From contig NZ_JACRTF010000001.1 in NCBI RefSeq assembly GCF_014385165.1, forward strand, positions 434,001 to 498,000: 64,000 nucleotides of DNA. Direction: 5' to 3'. The translations under genes were made by a program, and so were the position numbers. Position 1 is the first letter of the stretch. Each line of letters starts with the position of its first letter. A model generated the notes under the pieces. It did no database searches. It saw only the letters and a program-made list of their open reading frames with translations, and was not told the DNA's origin. Shown here in pieces: positions 44,334 to 53,896 of this stretch. This DNA is from Jilunia laotingensis (lineage in GTDB: Bacteria > Bacteroidota > Bacteroidia > Bacteroidales > Bacteroidaceae).

Positions 44334-47300
44334 CTAATTTCCTCCCACTCTTACTTTCATCGACATCGAATGTGATACATATTCAGGAGCGTATGCACTT
44401 TGGATAGTAGCCAATCCTGCTTCGTAAGTTCCGGCACGACTGACACGATAACTGTATTCCAATACATAAACACCTTTGCCTAAACCATCGAAGAAGAAGT
44501 TAGTAGAGGCATCTTTCACATCGACGTAGTATCCGAAACCATTATTCCAGCGATAACCGGACAACTGTTCGATCGGTTCGAAACAGGCTCCACGTTGATC
44601 TTTCAGTTGAATGAAATCCATGGCACGGTCCAAACGGATCGTTAGACGGGAAACAACCTTATCACCGATGGCAAGCTCTGTATCGGCTGTTATCGGCTGT
44701 AATTGACGGACATTGTTTACCAGCCTTTCGACATATAGTTTTTTCTCTATGTCTAATTCACCGCCTTGCTGTTTCACTTGGTCGATGTTCTCCTGATACT
44801 GTGCATACACGGCACCCCATGCGATACCTGCATCACGTTTCTCCACTGTCACCTTACGGGCATCTACAACTTGCTTTTCAGTGAAAGTCTTTTTGATATA
44901 TCCCAAGCCGGGAACGGAAGTCTTAGCTGGTGATAAGGTTTCCAATACTTCATTCGCTATAGTAATCCGCACGTCTCCTTGATTGGTAAGCAAACTTGTA
45001 CCTCTTTGCAACAAGGCATATACAGCGTCTGCTGTAGTAACGGGAGAGTCCCAAGCCTGTGTCTGCTTTTGTTTCAACAACCAAAGTTTCATCTCTTCCA
45101 CAGTCGCTTTATCACCGGCAACGAGGTCCAAAGCCTCCATTACATCGACATGGGCAGGAATCTGCAAGCCTCCCCAGGAATAGGGATTCTCATTGAAAGC
45201 GAAGAACATTCCCTGCTCATCGGATTTCGTCAGATATTGCTTCAATGAAGCGACAAATTCCTGTGCTTCTTTTTTATGACCAGCCTTATCAAGAACTATT
45301 GCAGCAAGTGCCTTGTCGGCCATCGACCGGATGGTCAACATTCCTGTAACTTTTGAAAGGAAGTAGTTATAAGCTGTTTGGGCATTTGCCGGAACCTTCT
45401 CTCCGGTAATGGCTACGAGATAAAGATAATTCAATGCCTCGCGGGAAAGACCGTTCACCTTATTTCCATTCTTCTCTGCTTTAAGAATATTCTTATATTC
45501 TTCAACGGCTTCTTTACTGAGGAAACCGAATGCCGCACGTTGCATTGACAAAGCTTCTCCCTCTAAAGGTTTTCCGGTCAGCAAAGCCAGGCGGGCATTC
45601 AATACTGCCACATAATCGGTAATATAACGACTACCGTTCATTCCTTTGAACCATGCCCATGAGCCATCGGATTGTTGAAGTTCTTTCAATCGGGTTAATG
45701 CCGTTATGTTATTGTTACGGATGTTATTCAAATCGAACAAAGTAGCAATGCGCTCCTTCTGTTCGGCCTCTGTCTTAGCTTCCATTACCCAAGGAGATTC
45801 GGACAATAGTATGTTTTTCACTTCTTGATTCTTTTGCAAGTTACTCAAGAAAGTTTCTTTTGTACCACCTTGTAGTCTCCAGCTATCGAATACGGCTTTG
45901 ATACGAGGCTGGGCATTCATAATGAATGAAGCCAATGTGTTAGCATAGAATGCAGCAGCCCATGAAATAGCATTGTTATTCTCCGGCATATCCAATGAAG
46001 GCAATGCTTGTACGGCATACCAAGCCGGATTGCCTGTAAACTCAATCGTCAAGCTACGGTCCGTAGCCGATTTGCTATGGTGATTGAACAAACTATCGAG
46101 CGTGAAGGTACGTGTCTCTTCTCCACGGATCGGCATAGGGACGGTCTCAACCAAATTTACCTTATTGCTGAGTACGGGTAAAAGATGTTGTTCGCCATCG
46201 CTGAATGTACCGCCATCGGCAATCATACGGCACCCGAGTACATCGTACTTATCCGTTACATCGAACATGAAGTTAACTCCGGTAGTTCCACCTGCTTCTA
46301 CAGTAAACTTCTGTTTTTGTGTACTAATCACTTTCTCAGTCACAGGGTCGAAAAGAACAAAACGGGCTGTGCCGGAGATGCTTTTCCCCGTTAAATTAGC
46401 AATCGAAGCAGCAACGGATGTTTTATCTCCTACACGGACAAAACGTGGCAAGTTGGGAGACAGCATGAACTCTTTACTGGTCACTGTCTGCCCATCGATC
46501 ATACCAGTCAGCATATTTTGAGTATGTGCATAACCACGGAAATTCCAACGAGTCAGACTCTGAGGAACAGTAAACGAGAAAGCAACTTCACCCTGTTCGT
46601 TCGTACGAAGTTGAGGATAGAAAAAAGCCGTTTCTGCGAAATTGGTACGGAGGTCCTCGGTGGACTCAGGAAGTGCCGAACCACCGGCATCACTTACCAG
46701 TTCTTCTTCGAAGACTGCATCCGCCTTAGGAACAGCCATGGCCATCCCAGTAAGCATACGGGTACTTGCACCATGACTTCTTAACTCACCATTCGTCTTC
46801 CTCAATGAAGCACCATATAAAGCTGAGCCATCGAAAACTGCATCATTTGCAACCATACTCAGTGACTCTGCCCTCGCAACAGGATCGACAAAATGATCAT
46901 ATAGCATTGGATCTACTTTAAAAGCTTTGTAAGGGAACCAATAACTAAAATAGTTTATGTCCCAATAACTATTTCGCCAACTGACGGTAGGCACTGATAG
47001 ATTATAGTACAATTTCAGTTCTTGGGTCTGCTTCCATATCTTATCCAAAGAAGCATCATACATCGTTGCCAACATTTCAGCTGCTGCCGGTACTCCTTGC
47101 GGAGTTTTAATCGTCAGTTTCCACTCTTCTTCCTGTCCCGGACGCAATTTATCACGGAATACATCCCATTTCATCGTCAACGTCTTATCAGGCAAACGTT
47201 TTACCATCATCACTGTCTGTTGATAGACCGAACCTTCCTTGACGAAACAAAAGGTAACTGACAATCCGTTACCATATGATTCTTTATAAGGGTATTCAAA

Positions 47301-50030
47301 ACGTTGAATGGCATCAGACAGACGGAGTGTCTTACTTTCCAACATTTTACCGCCACTGAACACGTTCATCATCACAAATGCATCTTCTTTGGAAGTACCG
47401 AAATAAAACACAGCCGGATGGCCAGCATCAAATGACAAGTTTTCTTCATAATACCAAATATTCGTATCCACCGGTGGACGCTTATCGCTCTTTGAAAAGA
47501 GTATGAGTTCTTTTTTCTCGATGACATCCCGTCCCTGATCATCTTTTGCAGACATTACCAACAGATATTTACCGAAAGGTATTGATGACCAACCAGTGAG
47601 AGCCGTCTCTTTGTTTGTAGTAAAGACTCCCGTATGTACCGGATTTCCTTTGATCGCCTCTTCTTCTTTTTCACCTTCCGACATGGGATAGAGTTTATAG
47701 TTTCCTTCTACCCTAACAGGTTGTCCGTCGAGATTAGAAGCTTTGAAATCCACTTTGATGGAATCATCTTTGCAAACCGGACTCTCTATTTCAACATCCA
47801 GTAACATCGATCGATTTCCCACACTTAATGAATAACTGGAAGTTTGCGTCTCACCGCCTACACTGGTTACTGTAGCGTCCACCTGAAAAACATAATACCC
47901 GGTAGTCATATCTTTATCTCCGGTCAAAATCACCGGAATTGCAAACTGTCCATCGTCATTCAGTGGCACACTGCCCGAGGCAAGCGGTTCCATTCCTAAT
48001 TGGGCACCTCTCCAGCCATAACGAAGATAGCGGGTAACGGTATAATTAACCGGCAAATCCTGTAATGCGACTCCACTGAACGTTTTTACCGAACCTTTTA
48101 GCTCTACTTTATCACCGAAGCTGTAGGAGGTATTTAATTTATCAAAGATTATATCGAAAGTAGGACGCTTATATTCCTCTACCCGTATGGTGGTCCTTCC
48201 TCTTTCGGTAGAAAGAGTAAATGTACCATTCAGACAGGCGGAAGGCAATGTAAACTCTGTAGTGAAAGAACCAAACTCGTTCGTACGAAGTTCCTTTTTA
48301 CCTACTTCCTGATTGTTGGCATCGGTCAAAGTCAGCGTATAATTACGATTGGCAATTACATGTGCCGTATCCAGTCCTTGCTCATATGCTATACCTTTCA
48401 CATATACATTCTGCCCCGGACGATACAAAGTACGGTCAGTCAACAGTTTCACAAAGTCAGCAGGCTTTGTATCATCATAATAAATGTAATTACCGCCATA
48501 TATGAACTGTTGCGGCATTGCCGTATCGTTCCCTTTGGATGCTGCAAGACTACGATAATCACGTTGATAAGTAAACGTCACTTTTCCCTCGGCATTCGTA
48601 ATATATTCAGACAGATTCTTCTTATCTCGATCATACAAAGTTATTGTGGCACCTTCAATGGGTTGGCCACTCCTGTTGTCAAGAGCTACCACCTCATAAC
48701 GATCACCCGGAATACGAAGCGTCAATACCTTGAAACGAGTGACATATAGGTCCCTTTCATCATCATCCTTGACTTTAGCATCTGGAATAACACGCATCCT
48801 ATATGTTCCTTCCGTCGGTGCTTTGAAAGTAAAGACTGTATCTTGTTCCTGATAATTGCCAGGACGAAGCAGCGAATAGTGCTGCTGCGAAATCAGCTTT
48901 TTAGATTGATAGAGGCGAACGGTAAACCCATCCAAATTCTTATGATTCACATTCAATTTAAGATCTTCACCGGGATAGATCACTTGATCGGTACGAATAT
49001 TGAGAGAGGGATTTAAAATCATCAACTTCAGATTCTTCAATTGATTGATCCGTTTATAGCCCGGATATTGCTTAATAGCCTCATCACAAAGCAGTAAAGC
49101 AGACGCCTGCTGTCGTTTCTCAACAGCATACTGTGCTTTTGCAAGATAAACTTCCGCACATATATCATAAGACTCAAATTCAGCCTTCAGCTTATCCAAT
49201 CCTGCCAGATAGGGGTCTTGGGTTAATCCGATCATACCCTTCGGAGCTTTATAAACGACAAAATTACGATCGGTATTATGCTTCCAACTGAGATAATCCA
49301 GCATAGTAAGCACATATCCATCCGTCATTCCGGTTTTCTTATAAGCATCCAACATCCCCTGATAAATATTCTCTATGCCGGCTTTTACCAAAGAATCTTT
49401 GTCAATACCCTCTACAAGCTGCAACGCATCGATACCACGGCTCCCCAGCAGATGATACATATCATGGTGGTAGTATTCACTGGCATTTCCCAATTCAACA
49501 AACGGAACATAATGTTTGGAAGAAGTCTCCAACAAAAGTTGTTTGTCCTTGAGAGCATTTGTAGTATATCGAATAACCCGCTGTACGAACATGTTTCCCG
49601 TCCACTCTCGTATATCGGCAGAAGGTTCCTCTCCTATGATGTCCGGTCGCTGGCGTATCTGCCAACGGTTATCTGACGCATAATTAGCATAAATACCCGC
49701 AATTAATGAGTTCAAAATCGCCCGGTCTATCGGTTTTGCAGTCCCTTCTTCCCATCGTTCCAATCCTTTCAGATTCACATAAAAACTATCGGGAGTCAGC
49801 ATGTCGCGGTATTTCATACGCCACGTATAGGCTTTCAACATCTGCGGAGTATTTTTCTCCGTTTCGGCTTTCTTATAAATCTCGTCTGTCAATTGAATTA
49901 CAGTCTGTGGCAGACTCTTCTTTTCAGCCTGCTCCACCTGCTTCCATAATTTGTCAAATGTCTGCGCTTTTGCCCAAGGCACCATGCCTAAAGCAAGCAA
50001 TACAATAATAAAAATCCGCTTCATTTTCAT
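44334..50030 (-). CDS. Alpha-2-macroglobulin-like protein lacking the thioester motif
   Basis: About 1,898 residues. The start is the ATG at 50030 (or 50024), which leads into a signal peptide MKRIFIIVLLALGMVPWAKAQ; the frame's earlier start would place a long extension before it. An N-terminal helical part of about 380 residues precedes MG domains, with the MG2-type segment VYPGEDLKLNVNHKNLDG and TDRTLYRPGQNVYVKGIAYEQG. FFYPQLRTNEQGEVAFSFTVPQSLTRWNFRGYAH marks the A2M core. In the helical TED-like domain the CxEQ thioester is missing (LDMPENNNAISWA in its place). It is probably a periplasmic or surface protease inhibitor or scaffold. Confidence 0.88.
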   Translation of the reverse strand: MKMKRIFIIVLLALGMVPWAKAQTFDKLWKQVEQAEKKSLPQTVIQLTDEIYKKAETEKNTPQMLKAYTWRMKYRDMLTPDSFYVNLKGLERWEEGTAKPIDRAILNSLIAGIYANYASDNRWQIRQRPDIIGEEPSADIREWTGNMFVQRVIRYTTNALKDKQLLLETSSKHYVPFVELGNASEYYHHDMYHLLGSRGIDALQLVEGIDKDSLVKAGIENIYQGMLDAYKKTGMTDGYVLTMLDYLSWKHNTDRNFVVYKAPKGMIGLTQDPYLAGLDKLKAEFESYDICAEVYLAKAQYAVEKRQQASALLLCDEAIKQYPGYKRINQLKNLKLMILNPSLNIRTDQVIYPGEDLKLNVNHKNLDGFTVRLYQSKKLISQQHYSLLRPGNYQEQDTVFTFKAPTEGTYRMRVIPDAKVKDDDERDLYVTRFKVLTLRIPGDRYEVVALDNRSGQPIEGATITLYDRDKKNLSEYITNAEGKVTFTYQRDYRSLAASKGNDTAMPQQFIYGGNYIYYDDTKPADFVKLLTDRTLYRPGQNVYVKGIAYEQGLDTAHVIANRNYTLTLTDANNQEVGKKELRTNEFGSFTTEFTLPSACLNGTFTLSTERGRTTIRVEEYKRPTFDIIFDKLNTSYSFGDKVELKGSVKTFSGVALQDLPVNYTVTRYLRYGWRGAQLGMEPLASGSVPLNDDGQFAIPVILTGDKDMTTGYYVFQVDATVTSVGGETQTSSYSLSVGNRSMLLDVEIESPVCKDDSIKVDFKASNLDGQPVRVEGNYKLYPMSEGEKEEEAIKGNPVHTGVFTTNKETALTGWSSIPFGKYLLVMSAKDDQGRDVIEKKELILFSKSDKRPPVDTNIWYYEENLSFDAGHPAVFYFGTSKEDAFVMMNVFSGGKMLESKTLRLSDAIQRFEYPYKESYGNGLSVTFCFVKEGSVYQQTVMMVKRLPDKTLTMKWDVFRDKLRPGQEEEWKLTIKTPQGVPAAAEMLATMYDASLDKIWKQTQELKLYYNLSVPTVSWRNSYWDINYFSYWFPYKAFKVDPMLYDHFVDPVARAESLSMVANDAVFDGSALYGASLRKTNGELRSHGASTRMLTGMAMAVPKADAVFEEELVSDAGGSALPESTEDLRTNFAETAFFYPQLRTNEQGEVAFSFTVPQSLTRWNFRGYAHTQNMLTGMIDGQTVTSKEFMLSPNLPRFVRVGDKTSVAASIANLTGKSISGTARFVLFDPVTEKVISTQKQKFTVEAGGTTGVNFMFDVTDKYDVLGCRMIADGGTFSDGEQHLLPVLSNKVNLVETVPMPIRGEETRTFTLDSLFNHHSKSATDRSLTIEFTGNPAWYAVQALPSLDMPENNNAISWAAAFYANTLASFIMNAQPRIKAVFDSWRLQGGTKETFLSNLQKNQEVKNILLSESPWVMEAKTEAEQKERIATLFDLNNIRNNNITALTRLKELQQSDGSWAWFKGMNGSRYITDYVAVLNARLALLTGKPLEGEALSMQRAAFGFLSKEAVEEYKNILKAEKNGNKVNGLSREALNYLYLVAITGEKVPANAQTAYNYFLSKVTGMLTIRSMADKALAAIVLDKAGHKKEAQEFVASLKQYLTKSDEQGMFFAFNENPYSWGGLQIPAHVDVMEALDLVAGDKATVEEMKLWLLKQKQTQAWDSPVTTADAVYALLQRGTSLLTNQGDVRITIANEVLETLSPAKTSVPGLGYIKKTFTEKQVVDARKVTVEKRDAGIAWGAVYAQYQENIDQVKQQGGELDIEKKLYVERLVNNVRQLQPITADTELAIGDKVVSRLTIRLDRAMDFIQLKDQRGACFEPIEQLSGYRWNNGFGYYVDVKDASTNFFFDGLGKGVYVLEYSYRVSRAGTYEAGLATIQSAYAPEYVSHSMSMKVRVGGN

Positions 50031-50273
50031 ACACGTAAAGTTTAAGTCACTTAATATTAAGAACAAAGAAACAGAATAAAGTTTAAAGTATTGCACTTTT
50101 TTTAATAAAAAAGTATTGAACGGATAAATCTGATACCGATTGTCAGTACTGAAAGATTTCACCACTTACCTAGACGCTGCAATTGCCACAAACCTAATTC
50201 CTTGCTCCCGATGACAGTAGCACGAGATGACAGTGGCATTTGCGGTGGAGTGCTTCGTTGCACCGGCCGGTTG

Positions 50274-50302
50274 CAAAGTTATGGATTCATTGCGGAAACA
50301 AA
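50274..50302 (-). promoter_or_regulatory. Candidate promoter for the alpha-2-macroglobulin-like gene
   Basis: Minus-strand TAACTTTG (50281-50274) with TTTG (50302-50299) 17 bases upstream. It would give a leader of roughly 235 bases before the ATG at 50030, long enough for regulation at the RNA level. Confidence 0.45.
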
Positions 50303-50423
50303 CAACTAAGGTTTTACAAATACATGACAATCGCGTTTATGTCATGAATTTGCACAAAGCATACGGCTACATCTTCTATCCTCGAGGAAAACTCGGGAGA
50401 CAGGTTATCTTTTTATCAAATCT

Positions 50424-50501
50424 GAAAAAGAAAAGACATCGTATATAACCGAATTCACTATTGAGGTATATTGCAAAATAGTAAATCGATTATATACGAT
50501 G
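50424..50501 (-). terminator. Terminator after pepD
   Basis: The arms CATCGTATATAACCGA (50437-50452) and TCGATTATATACGATG (50486-50501) pair with one mismatch, followed on the minus strand by a T-rich run (TCTTTTCTTTTTC). Confidence 0.65.
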
Positions 50502-50536
50502 CCTGAAAAGTAGATTATTCGACGACCCTATAAAGG

Positions 50537-51994
50537 TTACTTCATCGGAGTCTGCTCCAATGTAGCTACCAGGAAGTCATAGAATTTTTGTACAGTCGGA
50601 ATATACGCACGTTCATCCGGTGAATGAGGTGAACGCAGTGTAGGACCGAAAGAAATCATGTCCAATCCCGGAATAATAGCACCTATAATGCCACATTCCA
50701 AACCGGCATGGATCACTTTCACGGCAGGCTCAACGCCAAATTGCTTCTTATAAGATTCTTTCATGGCATGAAGAATCGGAGAATCGACATTCGGTTGCCA
50801 ACCGGAATAACCTCCTGTCATTTCAACCTTCATGCCTGCCATATTGAAACAGCATTCAAGGCTCGTTGTCAGATACTCTTTCATACTATCACTGGAACTG
50901 CGTGCCAGGATCTTTATGTCAGCCTTACCACCACCAATCGTAATGATAGCAAGGTTTGAAGAAGTCTCTACTGTATCGGGAACAGTAGGAATCATTCGCA
51001 TTACTCCATTCTGACAAGCGAATATAGCATCTATAAGATTGTCCTGAATTTCCTCGGGAACTTCACCCTTAGGAAGTTCGACTCTTTCGGCTTTGAAGCT
51101 GATAGGAGTTTCAATCGTAGCATATTCTTCATTAAATAAATCTTCGCAGTATTTTACCAACCCCATCAATTCTTCTTCATTCTCAGCAGGAATCGTTATG
51201 ATAGCATTTGCTTCACGAGGAATTGCATTACGCATGTTTCCACCTACCCAACTTGCTAAACGAGCTTCATAACTGGCAATCGCTTCACGTATAAAACGCA
51301 CCATCAGTTTGTTGGCATTCGCACGTCCTTGATTGATTTCCAATCCTGAATGTCCACCACGAAGTCCTTTCAATGTCACTTTTATTGCAATATCAGAAGG
51401 ATCGGGTTCTACCTCTTTATATTCAAGAGATGCAGTAACATCCATCCCACCGGCACAACCAATATACAACTCACCCTCATCTTCAGAATCAAGGTTAAGC
51501 AAGATCTCTCCATTTACCGTTCCGGGTTTCAAACCGAAAGCACCGTACATCCCTGTTTCTTCATCTTTGGTAATCAAAGCTTCCAATGGTCCGTGTTTCA
51601 GGTCTTTTGCTTCCAAAACAGCCATAATAGCCGCTACTCCCAAGCCGTTGTCCGCACCTAGGGTGGTACCTTTGGCTTTCACCCAATCACTATCAATATA
51701 TGTTTCTATAGGATCTTTTTCAAAATCATGTACCGTATCATTGTTTTTCTGTGGCACCATATCCATGTGAGCCTGCAATATCACACCTTTACGGTTTTCC
51801 ATACCGGGAGTAGCAGGCTTACGGATAATCACATTACCGGCTTCGTCTACAAACGACTCCAAGCCAAGATTCTTTCCGAAGTTAAGCAAGAATTCGGTTA
51901 CTTTTTCCATATGTCCCGACGGACGGGGAATCTGAGTTAATGAATAAAAATGTTTCCACACATTTTGTGGAGCTAAAGAGAGGATTGTGCTCAT
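50537..51994 (-). CDS. pepD: Aminoacyl-histidine dipeptidase (PepD, M20 family)
   Basis: 485 residues, the usual length of the family. Metal ligands and catalytic residues are visible: QAHMDMVPQKNN (His), TTLGADNGLGVAA (bridging Asp), DEETGMYG (catalytic Glu and ligand Glu), NLDSEDEGELYIGCAGG (Asp), and the C-terminal IHAGLECGIIG (His). It is a cytoplasmic zinc dipeptidase that cleaves Xaa-His dipeptides such as carnosine. The flippase-like gene ends 21 bases upstream, so the two may share a transcript, and a terminator follows. Confidence 0.95.
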   Translation of the reverse strand: MSTILSLAPQNVWKHFYSLTQIPRPSGHMEKVTEFLLNFGKNLGLESFVDEAGNVIIRKPATPGMENRKGVILQAHMDMVPQKNNDTVHDFEKDPIETYIDSDWVKAKGTTLGADNGLGVAAIMAVLEAKDLKHGPLEALITKDEETGMYGAFGLKPGTVNGEILLNLDSEDEGELYIGCAGGMDVTASLEYKEVEPDPSDIAIKVTLKGLRGGHSGLEINQGRANANKLMVRFIREAIASYEARLASWVGGNMRNAIPREANAIITIPAENEEELMGLVKYCEDLFNEEYATIETPISFKAERVELPKGEVPEEIQDNLIDAIFACQNGVMRMIPTVPDTVETSSNLAIITIGGGKADIKILARSSSDSMKEYLTTSLECCFNMAGMKVEMTGGYSGWQPNVDSPILHAMKESYKKQFGVEPAVKVIHAGLECGIIGAIIPGLDMISFGPTLRSPHSPDERAYIPTVQKFYDFLVATLEQTPMK

Positions 51995-52015
51995 AACGAA
52001 TCAATTTTTAGGTTC

Positions 52016-53002
52016 TTATTTTCGTTGTCTATGAGTCAGTGGCAAAGCCACCAAACCATAAATTCCCAACAAAACTACTAAAAAGGTTTGAATTCCATGC
52101 ACAATCAAGGCAAATATTCCTGCATCAGTCGCATTTATTCCATAAAGCATCATCATGGAGATTATGGCAAAATGCCACGGACCCGCTCCATTAGGGGTCG
52201 GGACGATAACAGCAAACGTACCGCCAACGAACATGACTAAAGCTGCCATTATACCCAGATGATCTGTAAATCCAAAACAAAAAAAGGTCAGATAGAAGTG
52301 AAAAAAGTAGCATACCCAAATAAGCATTGTATATAAGATGAAGAGCGGAATGTTTTTCACATTGCGTAAAGATGTGATCCCTTCATACATATTAATTGCA
52401 ATTCCCTTTATTTTTTCAAAAAAAGATAATGTACGCACCAAATAATACAGGAGTACCAGTACCCCAATGATACACAGCAGCACTATGTAGAACCAAATGG
52501 AAATTAACAAATGAATTATGGAAGGGATCTTCGTGCCCGTTTGCTCGAAAAAGGTGTAAAATACAGGCATTTGCAAAAAGAATGTGATACCAGTAATAAG
52601 AATCATACAGAGGGTATCGATCAATCTTTCCGTAACAACCGTCCCCAAAGACTTTGAAAAAGAAACATGGTCATATCTGGCAAGTACGCCACAACGGGAT
52701 ACCTCTCCCACACGTGGCAATACCAAATTGGTGGCATAAGAAACAAAGATGGCATTCACACAATCGCTTGCTTTGGGATGCGCTCCTAAGGGTTCCAAGG
52801 TTTGTTTCCAACGCCAACCCCGAAAAATGTGGCTGAAAACACCGAATAGAAGTGAAAACAACATCCACCACCAGTCAATGCCATGTAACAGAACATCGCG
52901 TGCTTTCGAAAAATCGAAGTCCCGGTAGACCCAAAATAGAATAAAGCCTCCTAAAACCAATGGTAAAATGAGTTTCAGAGTCTTTTTTATTAGTTTCTTC
53001 AT
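52016..53002 (-). CDS. Flippase-like integral membrane protein (LPG synthase TM/UPF0104 family)
   Basis: 328 residues from the ATG at 53002. Upstream TTG at 53023 is unlikely. There are eight or so membrane segments. Family features are FRGWRWKQTLEPLGAHP near residue 60, YATNLVLPRVGEVSRCGVLARYD near residue 95 and a late PTPNGAGPWHFA. The family holds the membrane domain of MprF (lysyl-phosphatidylglycerol flippase) and stand-alone relatives of unknown substrate; the aminoacyl-transferase domain is absent here. A lipid or polymer translocation role is inferred. Confidence 0.85.
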   Translation of the reverse strand: MKKLIKKTLKLILPLVLGGFILFWVYRDFDFSKARDVLLHGIDWWWMLFSLLFGVFSHIFRGWRWKQTLEPLGAHPKASDCVNAIFVSYATNLVLPRVGEVSRCGVLARYDHVSFSKSLGTVVTERLIDTLCMILITGITFFLQMPVFYTFFEQTGTKIPSIIHLLISIWFYIVLLCIIGVLVLLYYLVRTLSFFEKIKGIAINMYEGITSLRNVKNIPLFILYTMLIWVCYFFHFYLTFFCFGFTDHLGIMAALVMFVGGTFAVIVPTPNGAGPWHFAIISMMMLYGINATDAGIFALIVHGIQTFLVVLLGIYGLVALPLTHRQRK

Positions 53003-53033
53003 TCTTAATTCTTCATTCTTCAAGTAAAAGAAT

Positions 53034-53056
53034 TACCTTTGTCGGGTGCAAAAGTA
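53034..53056. promoter_or_regulatory. Divergent -7 elements for rsmA and the flippase-like gene
   Basis: Plus-strand TACCTTTG (53034-53041) is 31 bases before rsmA. Minus-strand TACTTTTG (53056-53049) is 46 bases before the flippase-like start at 53002. Only 7 bases separate the two, so the promoters overlap and polymerase binding is probably mutually exclusive. Confidence 0.55.
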
Positions 53057-53072
53057 ACCATTTAGTTGATAA

Positions 53073-53888
53073 ATGAAATTAGTAAAGCCTAAAAAGTTTC
53101 TTGGCCAACATTTCCTGAAAGACCTTAAAGTGGCGCAGGACATTGCTGACACAGTCGACACTTTCCCCGATCTTCCGATTTTAGAAGTAGGACCGGGAAT
53201 GGGGGTACTTACCCAATTTTTGGTGAATAAAAATCGTCCGGTCAAAGTCGTAGAAGTAGATTATGAATCGGTGGCATATCTGCGTGAAGCCTATCCTTCA
53301 CTGGAGGACAATATCATAGAAGATGATTTCCTCAAAATGAATCTGCACCGCTTATTCAACGGAGAGCAATTCGTCCTGACAGGAAACTACCCATATAATA
53401 TATCCAGCCAGATATTTTTCAAGATGCTTGAAAACAGAGATTTGATTCCTTGTTGTACCGGTATGATTCAGAAAGAAGTAGCCGAACGTATTGCGGCCGG
53501 TCCGGGGAGTAAGACTTATGGCATTCTGAGTGTCCTGATACAAGCATGGTACCGGGTGGAATACCTTTTCACTGTCAGCGAACATGTCTTCAATCCTCCT
53601 CCCAAAGTGAAAAGTGCCGTCATACGAATGACACGGAACGAAACAACTGTATTAGGATGTGATGAAAAACTATTTAAGCAAGTTGTAAAAGCCACATTCA
53701 ACCAACGCCGGAAAACATTACGCAATTCAATCAAACCCATATTAGGAAAAGAGTGTCCGTTGACAGCGGATGAATTGTTCAACAAACGTCCCGAACAACT
53801 CTCAGTACAACAATTTATAGATTTGACTAATAGAGTCGAAGAAGCACTTGGAAATAACAGTTGCAAATTGCAAACAGTGCCTTTGTAA
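53073..53888 (+). CDS. rsmA: 16S rRNA dimethyladenosine transferase
   Basis: 271 residues. It dimethylates A1518 and A1519 near the 3' end of 16S rRNA during 30S maturation. Motifs are QHFLKDLKVAQDI (motif X), EVGPGMGVLT (motif I, SAM binding), GNYPYNISSQI (motif IV, the NLPY-type catalytic loop) and VFNPPPKVKSAVI (the family's C-terminal signature). mgtE follows 8 bases after the stop. Confidence 0.97.
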   Translation: MKLVKPKKFLGQHFLKDLKVAQDIADTVDTFPDLPILEVGPGMGVLTQFLVNKNRPVKVVEVDYESVAYLREAYPSLEDNIIEDDFLKMNLHRLFNGEQFVLTGNYPYNISSQIFFKMLENRDLIPCCTGMIQKEVAERIAAGPGSKTYGILSVLIQAWYRVEYLFTVSEHVFNPPPKVKSAVIRMTRNETTVLGCDEKLFKQVVKATFNQRRKTLRNSIKPILGKECPLTADELFNKRPEQLSVQQFIDLTNRVEEALGNNSCKLQTVPL

Positions 53889-53896
53889 ATGAAATT

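Larger units (their letters stand above)
50031..50536. other. 500-base leader and intergenic region
   Basis: Holds the candidate promoter and long leader of the alpha-2-macroglobulin-like gene, a 13-base direct repeat (GATGACAGT(A/G)GCA at 50210 and 50226), and the pepD terminator. A 73-codon frame on the plus strand (50227-50448) ends inside that terminator and is not supported. Confidence 0.5.

Noticed and set aside
50227..50448. A 73-codon frame upstream of the alpha-2-macroglobulin-like gene
   Set aside because: It ends inside the pepD terminator hairpin and overlaps a promoter on the opposite strand; no domain is recognised.
53889..53896. mgtE riboswitch (M-box)
   Set aside because: Only 8 bases separate rsmA and mgtE, so there is no room for an aptamer; none is seen before rsmA either.
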